64,000 nt of DNA from Catonia carolina (Eukaryota > Arthropoda > Insecta > Hemiptera > Achilidae), in contig JAQMRL010000003.1 of the NCBI GenBank assembly GCA_035578175.1, forward strand, positions 82,595,969-82,659,968, written 5' to 3'. Each line of letters begins with the position of its first letter. The first letter of the stretch is position 1. A model generated the notes under the pieces. That model did no database searches. It had not been told where the DNA came from and was given only the letters and a program-made list of their open reading frames with translations. Of the stretch, positions 26,101-33,652 are shown piece after piece. Made by a program: the position numbers and the translations under genes.

Positions 26101-29100
26101 TAATCTCAGAAACTACTGAACTGATTTTATAAAATCTTTCATTGTTGCATAGCTTAGAGCTTCCTGATCAATATAGGCTATTTTGTAACTTTAAGTAACT
26201 TTAATTAAGTGAGTTAAGCAGCTTAAATTGTGACAATGTCGCATGTTTTAGTTTATCGGGTGCATAGCAATTTCATTTGTTCTAAGTCCTCTGGATGGTG
26301 TATTTTTTGGGCTAGAAGCACGATTCAACTTTTATATTTCATAGAAAAATGTGAAGAATAACATTCTATTCCAAAAACATTAAAAATTCGGAAATATTAA
26401 AAATTTTTATTTACTGTATTTCATTATTTGTTTTCATTCGACAGGTAGTGAATGAGTTCAATATTTCCAATAATTACTCGGCGTACCGCACCAAGGTATT
26501 ACTGTATCTTATCTCAACCAGATATCAACTGTCTCTTTCTTTTCCATTGGTTTCTTCTATGCATTCTATTCAATTCTGTTAAATTGCAGTGGACAAACAT
26601 TTAAAACGGTGGGCATTGATTTGAGACAAGAGTGTGCTTCCTTCACTCATGGACAACTTTATGTTGGATTTTATAGAGCTGGAAGTGCAGAAAAAAACAA
26701 TTTATTTTGCTGCCACAGGTCAACAAAACTACAAATATTGTACATAGAGGGGTTTTAAAATAATTTAATGAGGCCTACATTAGCTACTGTGAAGCGAAGC
26801 GAGCGGGGGTTCCTAGTACAATAATAACAAAGTTAATTTAAATTTTTTTTACGTCAGCCTGTTTTGTAATTTCTATTAATGCAGACGGTGGAGAATGATG
26901 ATACATCAAAATAAGTGATGAAAAAAATGCCAGACCTGATCGGGAATCAAACCCGGCACCCTGGCATAGAAGCCAGTTGCACTGGCTTCTATGCCAGGGT
27001 GCCGGGCCGGCCAACAAATTTAAATGAACTTGAATGTTATTAATTTGTAAAATTATAAAACTTCAAACATAAACTATAATGTTAGAGTAACCACTGAACA
27101 CACTTAATTGTTAGTACTCATGAAAACAAGCAAAATTGCAAAATAGATGTAAACTACAACTCACAATCCAGTAATTTATTTCTAAATCATAACTGTAATG
27201 TAAATTGAAACACAATTAGTAAAATGTTACTGTTCGTTTTGAAAGTTTTTTATTTACCCTATTGCAGTTTTTCTCACCTTTTTAATCTGTAAAGAAATGA
27301 ATATAAATGTTTATAAATAGATAAAACAAAAATGTTCCACAATTTGTTATTATTGAAATGAATACTTCTTTTGGCGCGTCTGACTGTATTGTTTGCACAG
27401 AAAATATCTTTGGTTTGCCATCACGTCACCCTTGGCTATCAACAATTACCATTAATTTACAAAAATCTTTTACATTTAATTTGTTAATTAAGTAGTCACT
27501 AATGTCGGTCAGTCCTGCAACTGCTGATTTTTTTACGTTTTAGTAAGGATTTCAGCCACAAAATAATTTTGACTCTGCTCTAACTCATGAACTATTTTTT
27601 TTTTTTACATCCATCTGTTTAGCAATTACTGCTAATCCAGATGATGAGAAGGGTGATTTAGATGAAAATGAGGGTTGAAAAATCCCATACTTTACCGGGA
27701 ATCAAACCCAGGACCCTGGCATAGAAGCCCTGACCAGTATACCACAGGCCTACCAAAACTAATACATAGGCCAAATATTTTCAGATGAAAGTTCATTCAG
27801 TTTTATCAATACAGATGGTTTTAAGGGATGTACCATAGTACAATTTTGTAGTTGATACAAAAAGATACATAATGATCTTAAAAATAACCAAAATTAATTG
27901 TTGATTTAAAACACACCTGGTCACCCCATCCATCTTCAACTTTGACGACAATATTTACATCAGCTTGATCATTCTCTTTCATATCAATTGATCCAACCCA
28001 CTGTGTAAACAAAACAAAAAAACTGTAACATAGACAAACTACATTTCAGGACTTCCTATACACAACACTTTAACGACTTAATCTATTGAAGACTAACAAT
28101 TAAGAACCTATAATTGTTCTACAGAGTGATTTTTTAGTCCTGTTACCCAATTGTTAATGTCTGGTAATATTTTTCTAAAAAAAATAAATTTTGTTTTTGT
28201 GACACTAAGTTGGTAGCCCTACTCAACCAGTATGGATATGGCAGTGTGAGTTGATTCTCCTTGAGCTGGGTAAAATTTTGTGCCATTTCCGGTCGTGCTA
28301 TGAACAGAATGTCTTTTACCCTAAAACAATCTCTTGTTTAAATCTGGAGGCTGAAGCTCTAGAACTAATCGTATGTGATACGGATACAATTTCAATTTTT
28401 TAGCAGCTTTCTGAGCACTCGAACATGACAAATCAACATGCGAGGAAAGTTTTTGTAAACTTTTTCATGGAGAATTGAGCAATCTTGTTTTCACATTCTC
28501 TTAACGTCATCTGTCAAGAGAGTTGGTCGACCACTACATTTTCTGCTGCAAACAATACCTGCCTCTAAAAATCAGTTAGTTAGCCTAGAAATTGACTAGA
28601 ATAGAGTGGAGGAACACCAAAAAATTTAATTTGAAATGATTCTTTTACACTCGCATACGATTTTGTAGCAAAATATTATTCAAGAATGAAAACCCGTTGT
28701 TCTAGGGTAAAAGACATTCTGTTCGTAACACAACTGGAAACAGCATAAAATTTTACGCAACTCAAGGAGAATCAACTCAAACTGTCGTATCTATACCGGT
28801 TGAATAGGGCTACCAACTTTGTGTCACAAAACAAAATATCCCTTTCTTAGAAAAAAATTACCAGACATTAACAATTGGGTAACAGGACTAAAAAATCACC
28901 CAGTATTTATTGTACTAACATACAAAGTACAAGAGTACAATAAATCTAAGAAAATCACAAGTAAATCTACTACAATCTTATTCAATAAATATTATATTTA
29001 ATCAAGCTGTCAAATATAAACAATACTAGGTCAACAATTAGCATTCTACTAGATCAGACACATCTCAAATACAAACTCTGTAATCCTTATAGCAAGTATA

Positions 29101-29722
29101 ATTTCTCATTTCGAAAATGTTCACTTTTTTCAATGGTAGGAACATATTCAATATTATCAGCCAGTAATATAATAGGAAGCTACATTTATTAACAAAAATT
29201 CAGTGTACACTTGCACACTTCATAGCATAAATAATATGGTATCCATATCAAGTTTTGTACTAACTTAGCATATCTGACTTTACAGAATAAGAAGTGTAGC
29301 TAAATAAAATAAGATAATCAAAAGAGTGGGTACCAAAGAGTGAATAAGATAAAGCAATCTTGTTACAACCAAAAAGTAAAGATAAACTTCAAAATAAATC
29401 AGTAAAATACACAAACTACAGTCTAGACTGCAAATAAAAATACCTCTAACTACCCAAAAATAATTGTTAGCATTAAAAAATTGAATTCTCGAATACAAAA
29501 CGCACTGTAAAGAAACAATATAAAGTATTTAAACATACACAAAAATAATTAACCATAAAATCCATACGGTAGCACACTCAAATGAATTGACTCCATATAA
29601 CCTAAAAGTAATAAGTTTGTCCAACTATTACTTACCCACTTCTGAGATTTAAAATGCGACACACAAGCTGCCCCTAGAGCACCTTTACCACCATAAATTA
29701 GAACACGGCCCATTACAGACAT
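11146..29722 (-). CDS. QDPR: Quinoid dihydropteridine reductase, complete six-exon gene
   Basis: Coding exons on the minus strand: 29722-29636, 28000-27917, 25676-25571, 18498-18358, 15943-15751, 11245-11146. The 711 bp give 236 residues plus stop, close to the roughly 240 usual for the enzyme. Every junction is GT-AG and all split codons agree. It is a short-chain dehydrogenase/reductase that uses NADH to turn quinonoid dihydrobiopterin back into tetrahydrobiopterin, the cofactor of phenylalanine, tyrosine and tryptophan hydroxylases; it acts in the cytosol. Visible motifs: the Rossmann glycine loop GGKGALG (residues 11-17), Asp35 in WVGSID at the NADH-choosing position, [11 protein letters not shown] (about 78-88), DLMWKQSVW, the catalytic pair in YGMAK (Tyr144, Lys148), and [14 protein letters not shown]. 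The start is the first ATG after the upstream exon-like DNA; a second Met (residue 4) is less likely. Introns of 1.6-7.1 kb are full of mobile elements. Identification is firm. Confidence 0.95.
11626..12505. mobile_element. DNA element with 33-bp inverted repeats (880 bp)
   Basis: The left arm 11626-11658 (GTAAACTGGACGAGGCCATC) and the right arm 12473-12505 are inverted copies with one mismatch, both including ATCTACCTGAGGGACC. The interior is AT-rich with no convincing transposase. It lies in the last reductase intron. Superfamily not assigned; no clean target duplication seen. Confidence 0.7.
12510..12870 (+). mobile_element. Unknown repeat containing a tRNA-derived SINE
   Basis: ACTTCTTTTGGCGCG.CTG opens a repeat that also occurs at 27365-27535. 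Here it is interrupted by a SINE: head TAGTGGTTAGCACAACTGGC, B-box-like GAATCGATTCCCAATC, body ATCATCATTCTCCAC and GTCTGCATTAGCAGAAATTG. The outer repeat resumes with GCACAGGAAAAATCTTTGGT. The 27-kb copy lacks the SINE. Confidence 0.6.
13578..14559. mobile_element. piggyBac-like non-autonomous element (982 bp)
   Basis: TTAA at 13574-13577 and 14560-14563 encloses inverted ends CCTTTAAAACACGGG and CCTTTAACGTACGGAC. TTAA duplication with CC(C)TTT.A ends is the piggyBac pattern. Interior blocks (TTAAGCCC, GTTATATTCAAAA) recur in the unit at 32651-33620. No transposase frame. It lies in the last reductase intron. Confidence 0.65.
17236..18290 (+). pseudogene. Relic of an IS630/DDE-type transposon, copy 1
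   Basis: It shares long co-linear blocks with the inverted unit at 51600-52250: the TTTTGTTCGTTAACTGTACG region, ATTCACAGTGCTGAACGAAA, TGTGATGTTTCTCTTTCCAC and the ending GTCTCACTGTTGA. The reading frame (best seen in copy 2) has a [14 protein letters not shown] start and CDVSLSTI helix-turn-helix-like stretch, as in arthropod DDE transposases that begin with a GR..SAER motif. Stops are present in both copies. Copy 1 is split by the MITE at 17724-18112 and ends just before reductase exon 4. Confidence 0.5.
17724..18112. mobile_element. MITE (about 390 bp) inserted in the DDE relic
   Basis: The left end CTTTTCACAGTTGATGAGCT and right end AGAGCTCATCAGCTTTGAAA are inverted repeats of about 22 bp. 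A second copy, broken by a mariner element, lies at 53106-54859. The related DDE relic at 51.8 kb lacks the insertion, giving an empty site. Confidence 0.75.
19215..19350. repeat. Two adjacent near-perfect palindromes
   Basis: Arms 19215-19242 and 19244-19271 (28 bp, one mismatch, 1-base loop) are followed by arms 19298-19323 and 19325-19350 (26 bp, perfect, 1-base loop). Both share CATCATGGGTTTCC. It lies in the third reductase intron. Confidence 0.9.
20084..20830. other. GC-richer island of unknown origin
   Basis: Composition is clearly richer in G+C than the surrounding intron, with frames rich in Ser, Thr, Pro and Arg on the plus strand and Leu/Arg on the minus strand. None is longer than about 100 codons and none carries a motif I recognise. 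Likely a fragment of a mobile element (perhaps an untranslated or gag-like region), possibly related to the reverse transcriptase downstream. Unassigned. Confidence 0.4.
22230..23775 (+). mobile_element. 5'-truncated non-LTR retrotransposon (RTE-like)
   Basis: Homology to a reverse transcriptase begins near 22230 and ends with a (GAT)n tract (23752-23772). Microsatellite 3' tails of this kind are known in the RTE clade. No endonuclease domain is present upstream, so it is a truncated copy. It lies in sense opposite to the reductase gene, within its third intron. Confidence 0.75.
22404..23741 (+). pseudogene. Reverse transcriptase of truncated non-LTR element
   Basis: The 445-codon open frame holds the reverse transcriptase core in order: [17 protein letters not shown] (about 40-56), [12 protein letters not shown] (about 87-98), the first catalytic Asp in [10 protein letters not shown] (about 120), [10 protein letters not shown] (about 177), and the active-site YADD (about 222). 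A C-terminal part with GSETW and GRPRKKW follows. Upstream, the same frame continues backward through a TAA at 22359-22361 with further family-like sequence ([15 protein letters not shown]), so the ATG at 22404 is internal and not the true start. The endonuclease half is missing. The enzyme would copy element RNA into DNA at the nicked target; this copy cannot act alone. Confidence 0.85.
24833..25433. mobile_element. Pogo-like MITE (601 bp)
   Basis: TA duplications (24831-24832, 25434-25435) flank inverted ends CAGTAAAACCTCCTTAATCC and CAGTAGAACCTCTTTAATCC, each followed by CCGGCA-type motifs and TAGTCCGGAATT repeated internally. No transposase is left. It ends about 140 bp before reductase exon 3. 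Confidence 0.8.
26037..26816 (+). mobile_element. Non-autonomous Helitron (780 bp)
   Basis: Starts TCTATACTAATTATAATAAA after an A and ends GCGAAGCGAGCGGG..CTAG before a T, with the GC-rich hairpin just inside the end: the A|TC...CTAG|T layout of Helitrons. The interior motif AACTACTGAACTGATTTTAT is typical of this repeat group. No Rep/helicase coding. It lies in the second reductase intron. Confidence 0.75.
26868..26980 (-). mobile_element. tRNA-derived SINE, minus strand
   Basis: On the minus strand: AACTGGCTTCTATGCCAGGG, B-box GGGTTTGATTCCCGATC, the body TTTTTTCATCACTTATTTTG and GTCTGCATTAATAGAAATTA, ending in an A-run (TTTTTTTT at 26843-26850 on the plus strand). The head is replaced by a fold-back copy of itself (26952-27006). 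Confidence 0.7.
26952..27006. repeat. Perfect 26-bp palindrome at a SINE break
   Basis: Arms 26952-26977 and 26981-27006 are exact inverted copies with a 3-base loop (TGC). The arm is SINE sequence (GGCACCCTGGCATAGAAGCC). Confidence 0.9.
27365..27535 (+). repeat. Unknown repeat, SINE-free copy of the 12.5-kb unit
   Basis: Shares CTTCTTTTGGCGCG, ATCTTTGGTTTGCCATCAC and the GTCAGTC..TG..ACTGCTGATTTTTTT ending with 12510-12870 but lacks the SINE between the first two blocks. Confidence 0.6.
27588..27760 (-). mobile_element. tRNA-derived SINE, minus strand
   Basis: T-run at 27594-27606 (the A-tail), then a decayed AATTACTGCTAATCCAGATG body, and the tRNA-like region with ACCGGGAATCAAACCCAGGA (B-box complement) and CTGGCATAGAAGCC. 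It lies about 160 bp from reductase exon 2. Confidence 0.65.
28122..28903 (-). mobile_element. Internally deleted Tc1/mariner element with about 210-bp inverted repeats
   Basis: TA duplications (28120-28121, 28904-28905) flank ends beginning CAGAGTGATTTTTTAGTCCT and CTGGGTGATTTTTTAGTCCT. The arms stay similar for about 210 bp, through AGAATGTCTTTTACCCTA. Between them the minus strand shows transposase debris: [14 protein letters not shown], then after a shift [20 protein letters not shown]. Compare SGRPPKLDE and ELKLFPYKVRCVQELKPSD in the intact transposase at 53.5 kb. Catalytic part deleted. It lies in the first reductase intron. Confidence 0.75.
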
Positions 29723-30449
29723 CGTTTGATTTTTAAAACCACCTGTAGATTCTGAAACACCTAAATAACAGGAAAAATGTAAGGTTATCTAATAGCGCAA
29801 AATTAGTTAACCTAGTTAATTTCAAACCAAGAAAAAATGAAAGGAACTACGATTAATTAAACTCAAGCAGAAAAGAAATCTGTATCGTTGTAAAATTACT
29901 TTCACTTTTAACACCAATATAGATGTGAAAGGGTGTGGACGACAAAATCAAGGCTCGAAGTAATCTGTACACTCGTTCCAATACGAATACCGGTCAACCG
30001 CTTAGTGCAACTGGAGAAAGAGTAAACGTTTACGTAAGAAATAAATACCGGGGCATTTGAAGGACACCCACTAATTTGTTGACAGTTGCCAAGAAGAATA
30101 AATGATTTAAGCAAATATTATCTGATAATACTAAACTTGTATAATGGTGTTTACTTTTCAATCAAATTCACTACAACGCGCAGACTCTTCTCAGCGACGA
30201 TCTGATACCTTCATTGTACAGACGACTACTGTACTGACGCACAGTTTGGCGAGACTAGATTTTAAACCGAATGTAATAGGCTTAAATAGCTTTTGATAAG
30301 ATTACACCCAATCTGCTAATGTGAAAAATATACATCCGAAATACTCACATAGCAGCTTAAGATTCATTAAAGAAATAACCTATAATAATTATTTTAGAAT
30401 TTTTTAGATTCTAACTTTAGGACATGTCAATGAAAATCAGTTGTATAAA

Positions 30450-30620
30450 TCAGTTTTTTTTTAGTTCAGTCGCATGAACTTTCTTAGTCATTAGCGACTA
30501 CTGTTAAAGAACGGTGGATTTGAACGTGTAATAACTTTCCAGACCTTGACCTGGAATCGAACCCGGGACCTCAGGGGTGCAGCTTAGGACGCTAATCATT
30601 GGACTATGGAGGCGGTACGG
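30450..30620 (-). mobile_element. tRNA-like SINE of a second type, minus strand
   Basis: GACCTGGAATCGAACCCGGG is a good B-box complement, followed by GACGCTAATCATTGGACTA (A-box side), with a T-run at 30454-30461 as the likely A-tail. A true tRNA is not supported because the acceptor and anticodon arms do not pair convincingly. Confidence 0.45.
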
Positions 30621-31628
30621 TAATCCGTCTTAATTTGCTATTATTTCGTGTTTTTATGATGTTTGGAAACGGTTGATTTTAGTTCCTTTTCAAGTTTCTT
30701 TTATGAGTTTACACGAGCTATTTTATTGTCGAATAGAAGCAGACAAAGTTAAGTTGTCCAGCTAAACTGTTATGTTTTATAGTAAACGATAATAAAAGGC
30801 CAATTTAATCGTAAAAGTTTAATCAGAAAAGTTGTTTGTTTCATAGCAATGAATCCGTTAAATAGCGTTGGTTACACTAAAATAGTTACTAAAAAACCGA
30901 TTGAAAGCGTTGGTTATACTAGGATAGTATTAAAAAAAATTCGATAGAGTGTGGTAGCTGTACTCAGGTAGTTTCAATAAAATCCAATAGATAGCGATGC
31001 TTTTACAAGATAGTTTTGAAAAAATCCGATAGAGAGCGGCCCATACCAAAATGGTTCTAAAAAATCCGATAGAGAGCGGTAGCTGCACTTATAGTAGGTA
31101 GTTTCAATAAAATCTGACCTTGTAGCATGCGCGTGGCGGGTAGATGCAATGGTTTCTCGTAGTACTTGAACTACGGGAAATTACCCATTCAATGCGTCAT
31201 TTACAAATTACCTAGCCCCGTCATTTATGTTCGAACGATAAGGCGGTATTTCCCACGACATCGTCTAAATTATCTTCTATCAGTTTCAGTTTCACTAACA
31301 TTCTATTAGCGTTCTTACTAGTTACTAACTCAGTTAGTTTCAATAAAATCCGTTCAGTAAAATCAGTAAATCTGTTGTTAGTTGTACGGAAATAATTTTT
31401 AAAAAATTCGATAGAGTGCGGTAGCTGTACTCAGGTAGTTTCAGTAAAATCCGATAGATGGCGTTTTTGTTTACGAAGATAGTTTTAATAAATTCCGATA
31501 GAGCGCAGTAGCTGTACTCAAGTAGTTACAATAAAAACCGATAGATAGCGTTTTTGTTTGCTAAGATAGTTTTATAAAAATCCGATAGAGCGCAGTAGCT
31601 GTACTCAGGTAGTAACATAAAACCCGAT

Positions 31629-32313
31629 TTTTTTTTTTTTTTTTTTTTTTTTTTGGTTTAACGTCCGACTGTTTTGCAAATTGCTGCTAATGCAGACGGT
31701 GAAGGATGAAATGAATTTTTGTAACGAATGAAAAAATGCCATGCCCGAGTGGGATTCGAACCCAAGACCGCGTGATGAGAGGCGAGCACGTTACCAACAT
31801 CGCCAACGCGGCCGGCACTTCATCCACAACACCTCTCGGAAGCTACACGACGTGGGAAAGGATTCTCCATTTCCCAGCATTAATTCCATCTATGCTACGC
31901 CGCATCCGCCGGAAGTACTACGGAACCTGCCATTCCACGGCTACGTTTAATCACAGATAGCCCTACTGACCTCTTCTTCTTTGTAGTCCGCCCTTCACTG
32001 AAACTGAATCCCACATTATAAATACAAAAAAAAGGCCGTACATAATAACATTTAAAAGAGCCGTACAAAAAAAAGGCCACCGACACATTAAAAATTTAAA
32101 GAGCCGTAAAAAAAGGCCGCACATATACACTACACTCACATTTAAAAGAGCCGCCATTTATTTAAATTAAAATTTACACACACTTTCTTCGTTTAAAATT
32201 TTCTCTGAAGTATCCCGCTCCTTACAATTTCTACGAGCGATCGGTTGGTGACCCCCAAGGTATCGCCTTCATCAAATCTTCAACACGGATTCGATTCGAT
32301 ACGCGGCCGGCAT
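31629..32313 (-). mobile_element. Retroposed SINE-containing unit with 12-bp target duplication
   Basis: ATAAAACCCGAT occurs at 31617-31628 and 32314-32325. A T-run of about 25 (31629-31653) marks the A-tail of a minus-strand retroposon. Within, the minus strand shows GCCGCGTTGGCGATGTTGGT (A-box side) and GGTTCGAATCCCACTCGGGC (B-box), then GTCTGCATTAGCAGCAATTT. GCGGCCGGC occurs twice (31807-31816, near 32305), suggesting a composite unit. Removing the unit and one duplication gives a satellite spacing of 85 bp, nearly the normal 87. Confidence 0.8.
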
Positions 32314-32650
32314 ATAAAACCCGATAGATAGCGTTTTTGTTTACTTAGACAGTTTTGAAAAATCCCTTAGAGGGCGGTAGCTGTACTCAGGTAGTTACAA
32401 TAAAATCCAATTGATAGCGTTTTTGTTTACTAAAATAGTTTTGAAAAAATCCGATAGAGTGCGGTAGCTGTACTCAGGTAGTTTCAGCAAAATCCGATAG
32501 ACAGCAGTTTTGTCCACTAAGATAGTTTTTAAAAATTCCGATAGAGCGCGGTAGCTGTACTCAGGTAGTTTCAGTAAAATCCGATAGAGAGCGGTAGTTG
32601 TATTTAGGTAGTTTCAGTAAAATCCGATAGATAGCGTTTTTGTTTATTAA

Positions 32651-33620
32651 CCCTTATACACCGAAATACCACAATAGTAGCAAACCGGTTGAATCGCGCG
32701 GTCATTCACTAAATGCATGACACCACAGTCAGTATACATCGTAGAACAAAAAATATGGTATGAATCTGGAAGTAGATTTCTTAACGGTTGTAATAGGCGT
32801 TTCAGAATAAAGATATCATAAAAGGGAAAGTGCGATGTTAAAAGCCAAGGTTATAGAATTTCCCTTTTTCGACTCATTCATGTGGTGTACATGACAAAGT
32901 GAACGTAGATGAATTGTTATTGACCTGGCTTGTAGAAGGGACATTTCTGAATAGAAACGTGCTTTTTGTAACAATCGGAGAGGTCAATGTACTTCTGTGG
33001 AGGGGATTATCAGTTCCAGGAACAAAAAGTAGTGGTAAAAACAAAGATAAAAGTAAATTGTATGTTCTTCCTTGTCTGGCACGTTACAAATGTTTTGAAA
33101 ACAGGTTTTTGTAGATAAAACAATTTCCTAAATATCTTTTATAATAGCTGCACCCTAAAGATAATGTTGTTTGTGTGACGTCACTTCAAAAGTTGTGAAA
33201 TATATGTTACTGTTCGCACGTTCAATTCTTGATCTAGTTAATAATTTGAAAACTCTGTAACTCCGTGAAATATTTACGGAAAATAAAATGAAAAATACCA
33301 ATTTATTCAGTAAACTCTTACCTACAAAACATGTTTTATACAAATTTTTGTTAAACTGAAATTTAAGCCCGTTATAGTAAAAATCTAAAGTAAACAACAA
33401 ATTTTCGCGGGTGAACATTTCGCTCGCTCTAAACGCAAAGAATAATAAAGCGATTTTCATGTTATATTCAAAATGTGCGTACGTTTTATATGAATTAGCT
33501 GAAATTTTTCATAATTTTTCGTTAGTAATGACGCTAGATTAAACATTTTAAATAAGGTCGCGGTTATACGAAACCGGTTTTACTGTTTTACGCGAAACAG
33601 TCCGCTGCAAGAGGGCTAGG
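32651..33620. mobile_element. piggyBac-like non-autonomous element in the satellite
   Basis: TTAA (32647-32650) precedes CCCTTATACACCGAAA; the other end is GAGGGCTAGG followed by TTAG. The interior shares TTAAGCCCGTTATAGTAAAA and ATGTTATATTCAAAA blocks with 13578-14559. Satellite sequence (GTTTTGAAAAATCCGATAGA) resumes directly after. No transposase. Confidence 0.6.
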
Positions 33621-33652
33621 TTAGTTTTGAAAAATCCGATAGAATGCTTGCA

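Larger units (their letters stand above)
30880..33652. repeat. Satellite array with 87-bp period, interrupted twice
   Basis: GTAGCTGTACTCA starts at 31421, 31508, 31595, 32377, 32464 and 32551; the spacing is 87 bp except across the insertion. Each unit is two diverged halves of about 43 bp, both opening with TCCGATAGA: one with GCGGTAGCTGTACTCAGGTA, the other with TAGCGTTTTTGTTTACTAAG. Edges are more diverged. A non-satellite stretch (31115-31340) with a CGTAGTACTTGAACTACG hairpin, a retroposon (31629-32313) and a piggyBac-like element (32651-33620) interrupt it. Confidence 0.85.

Noticed and set aside
30535..30610. Possible tRNA on the minus strand (B-box in GGAATCGAACCCGGG)
   Set aside because: Acceptor stem and anticodon arm do not pair convincingly, and it sits next to an A-tail-like run; treated as SINE-derived.
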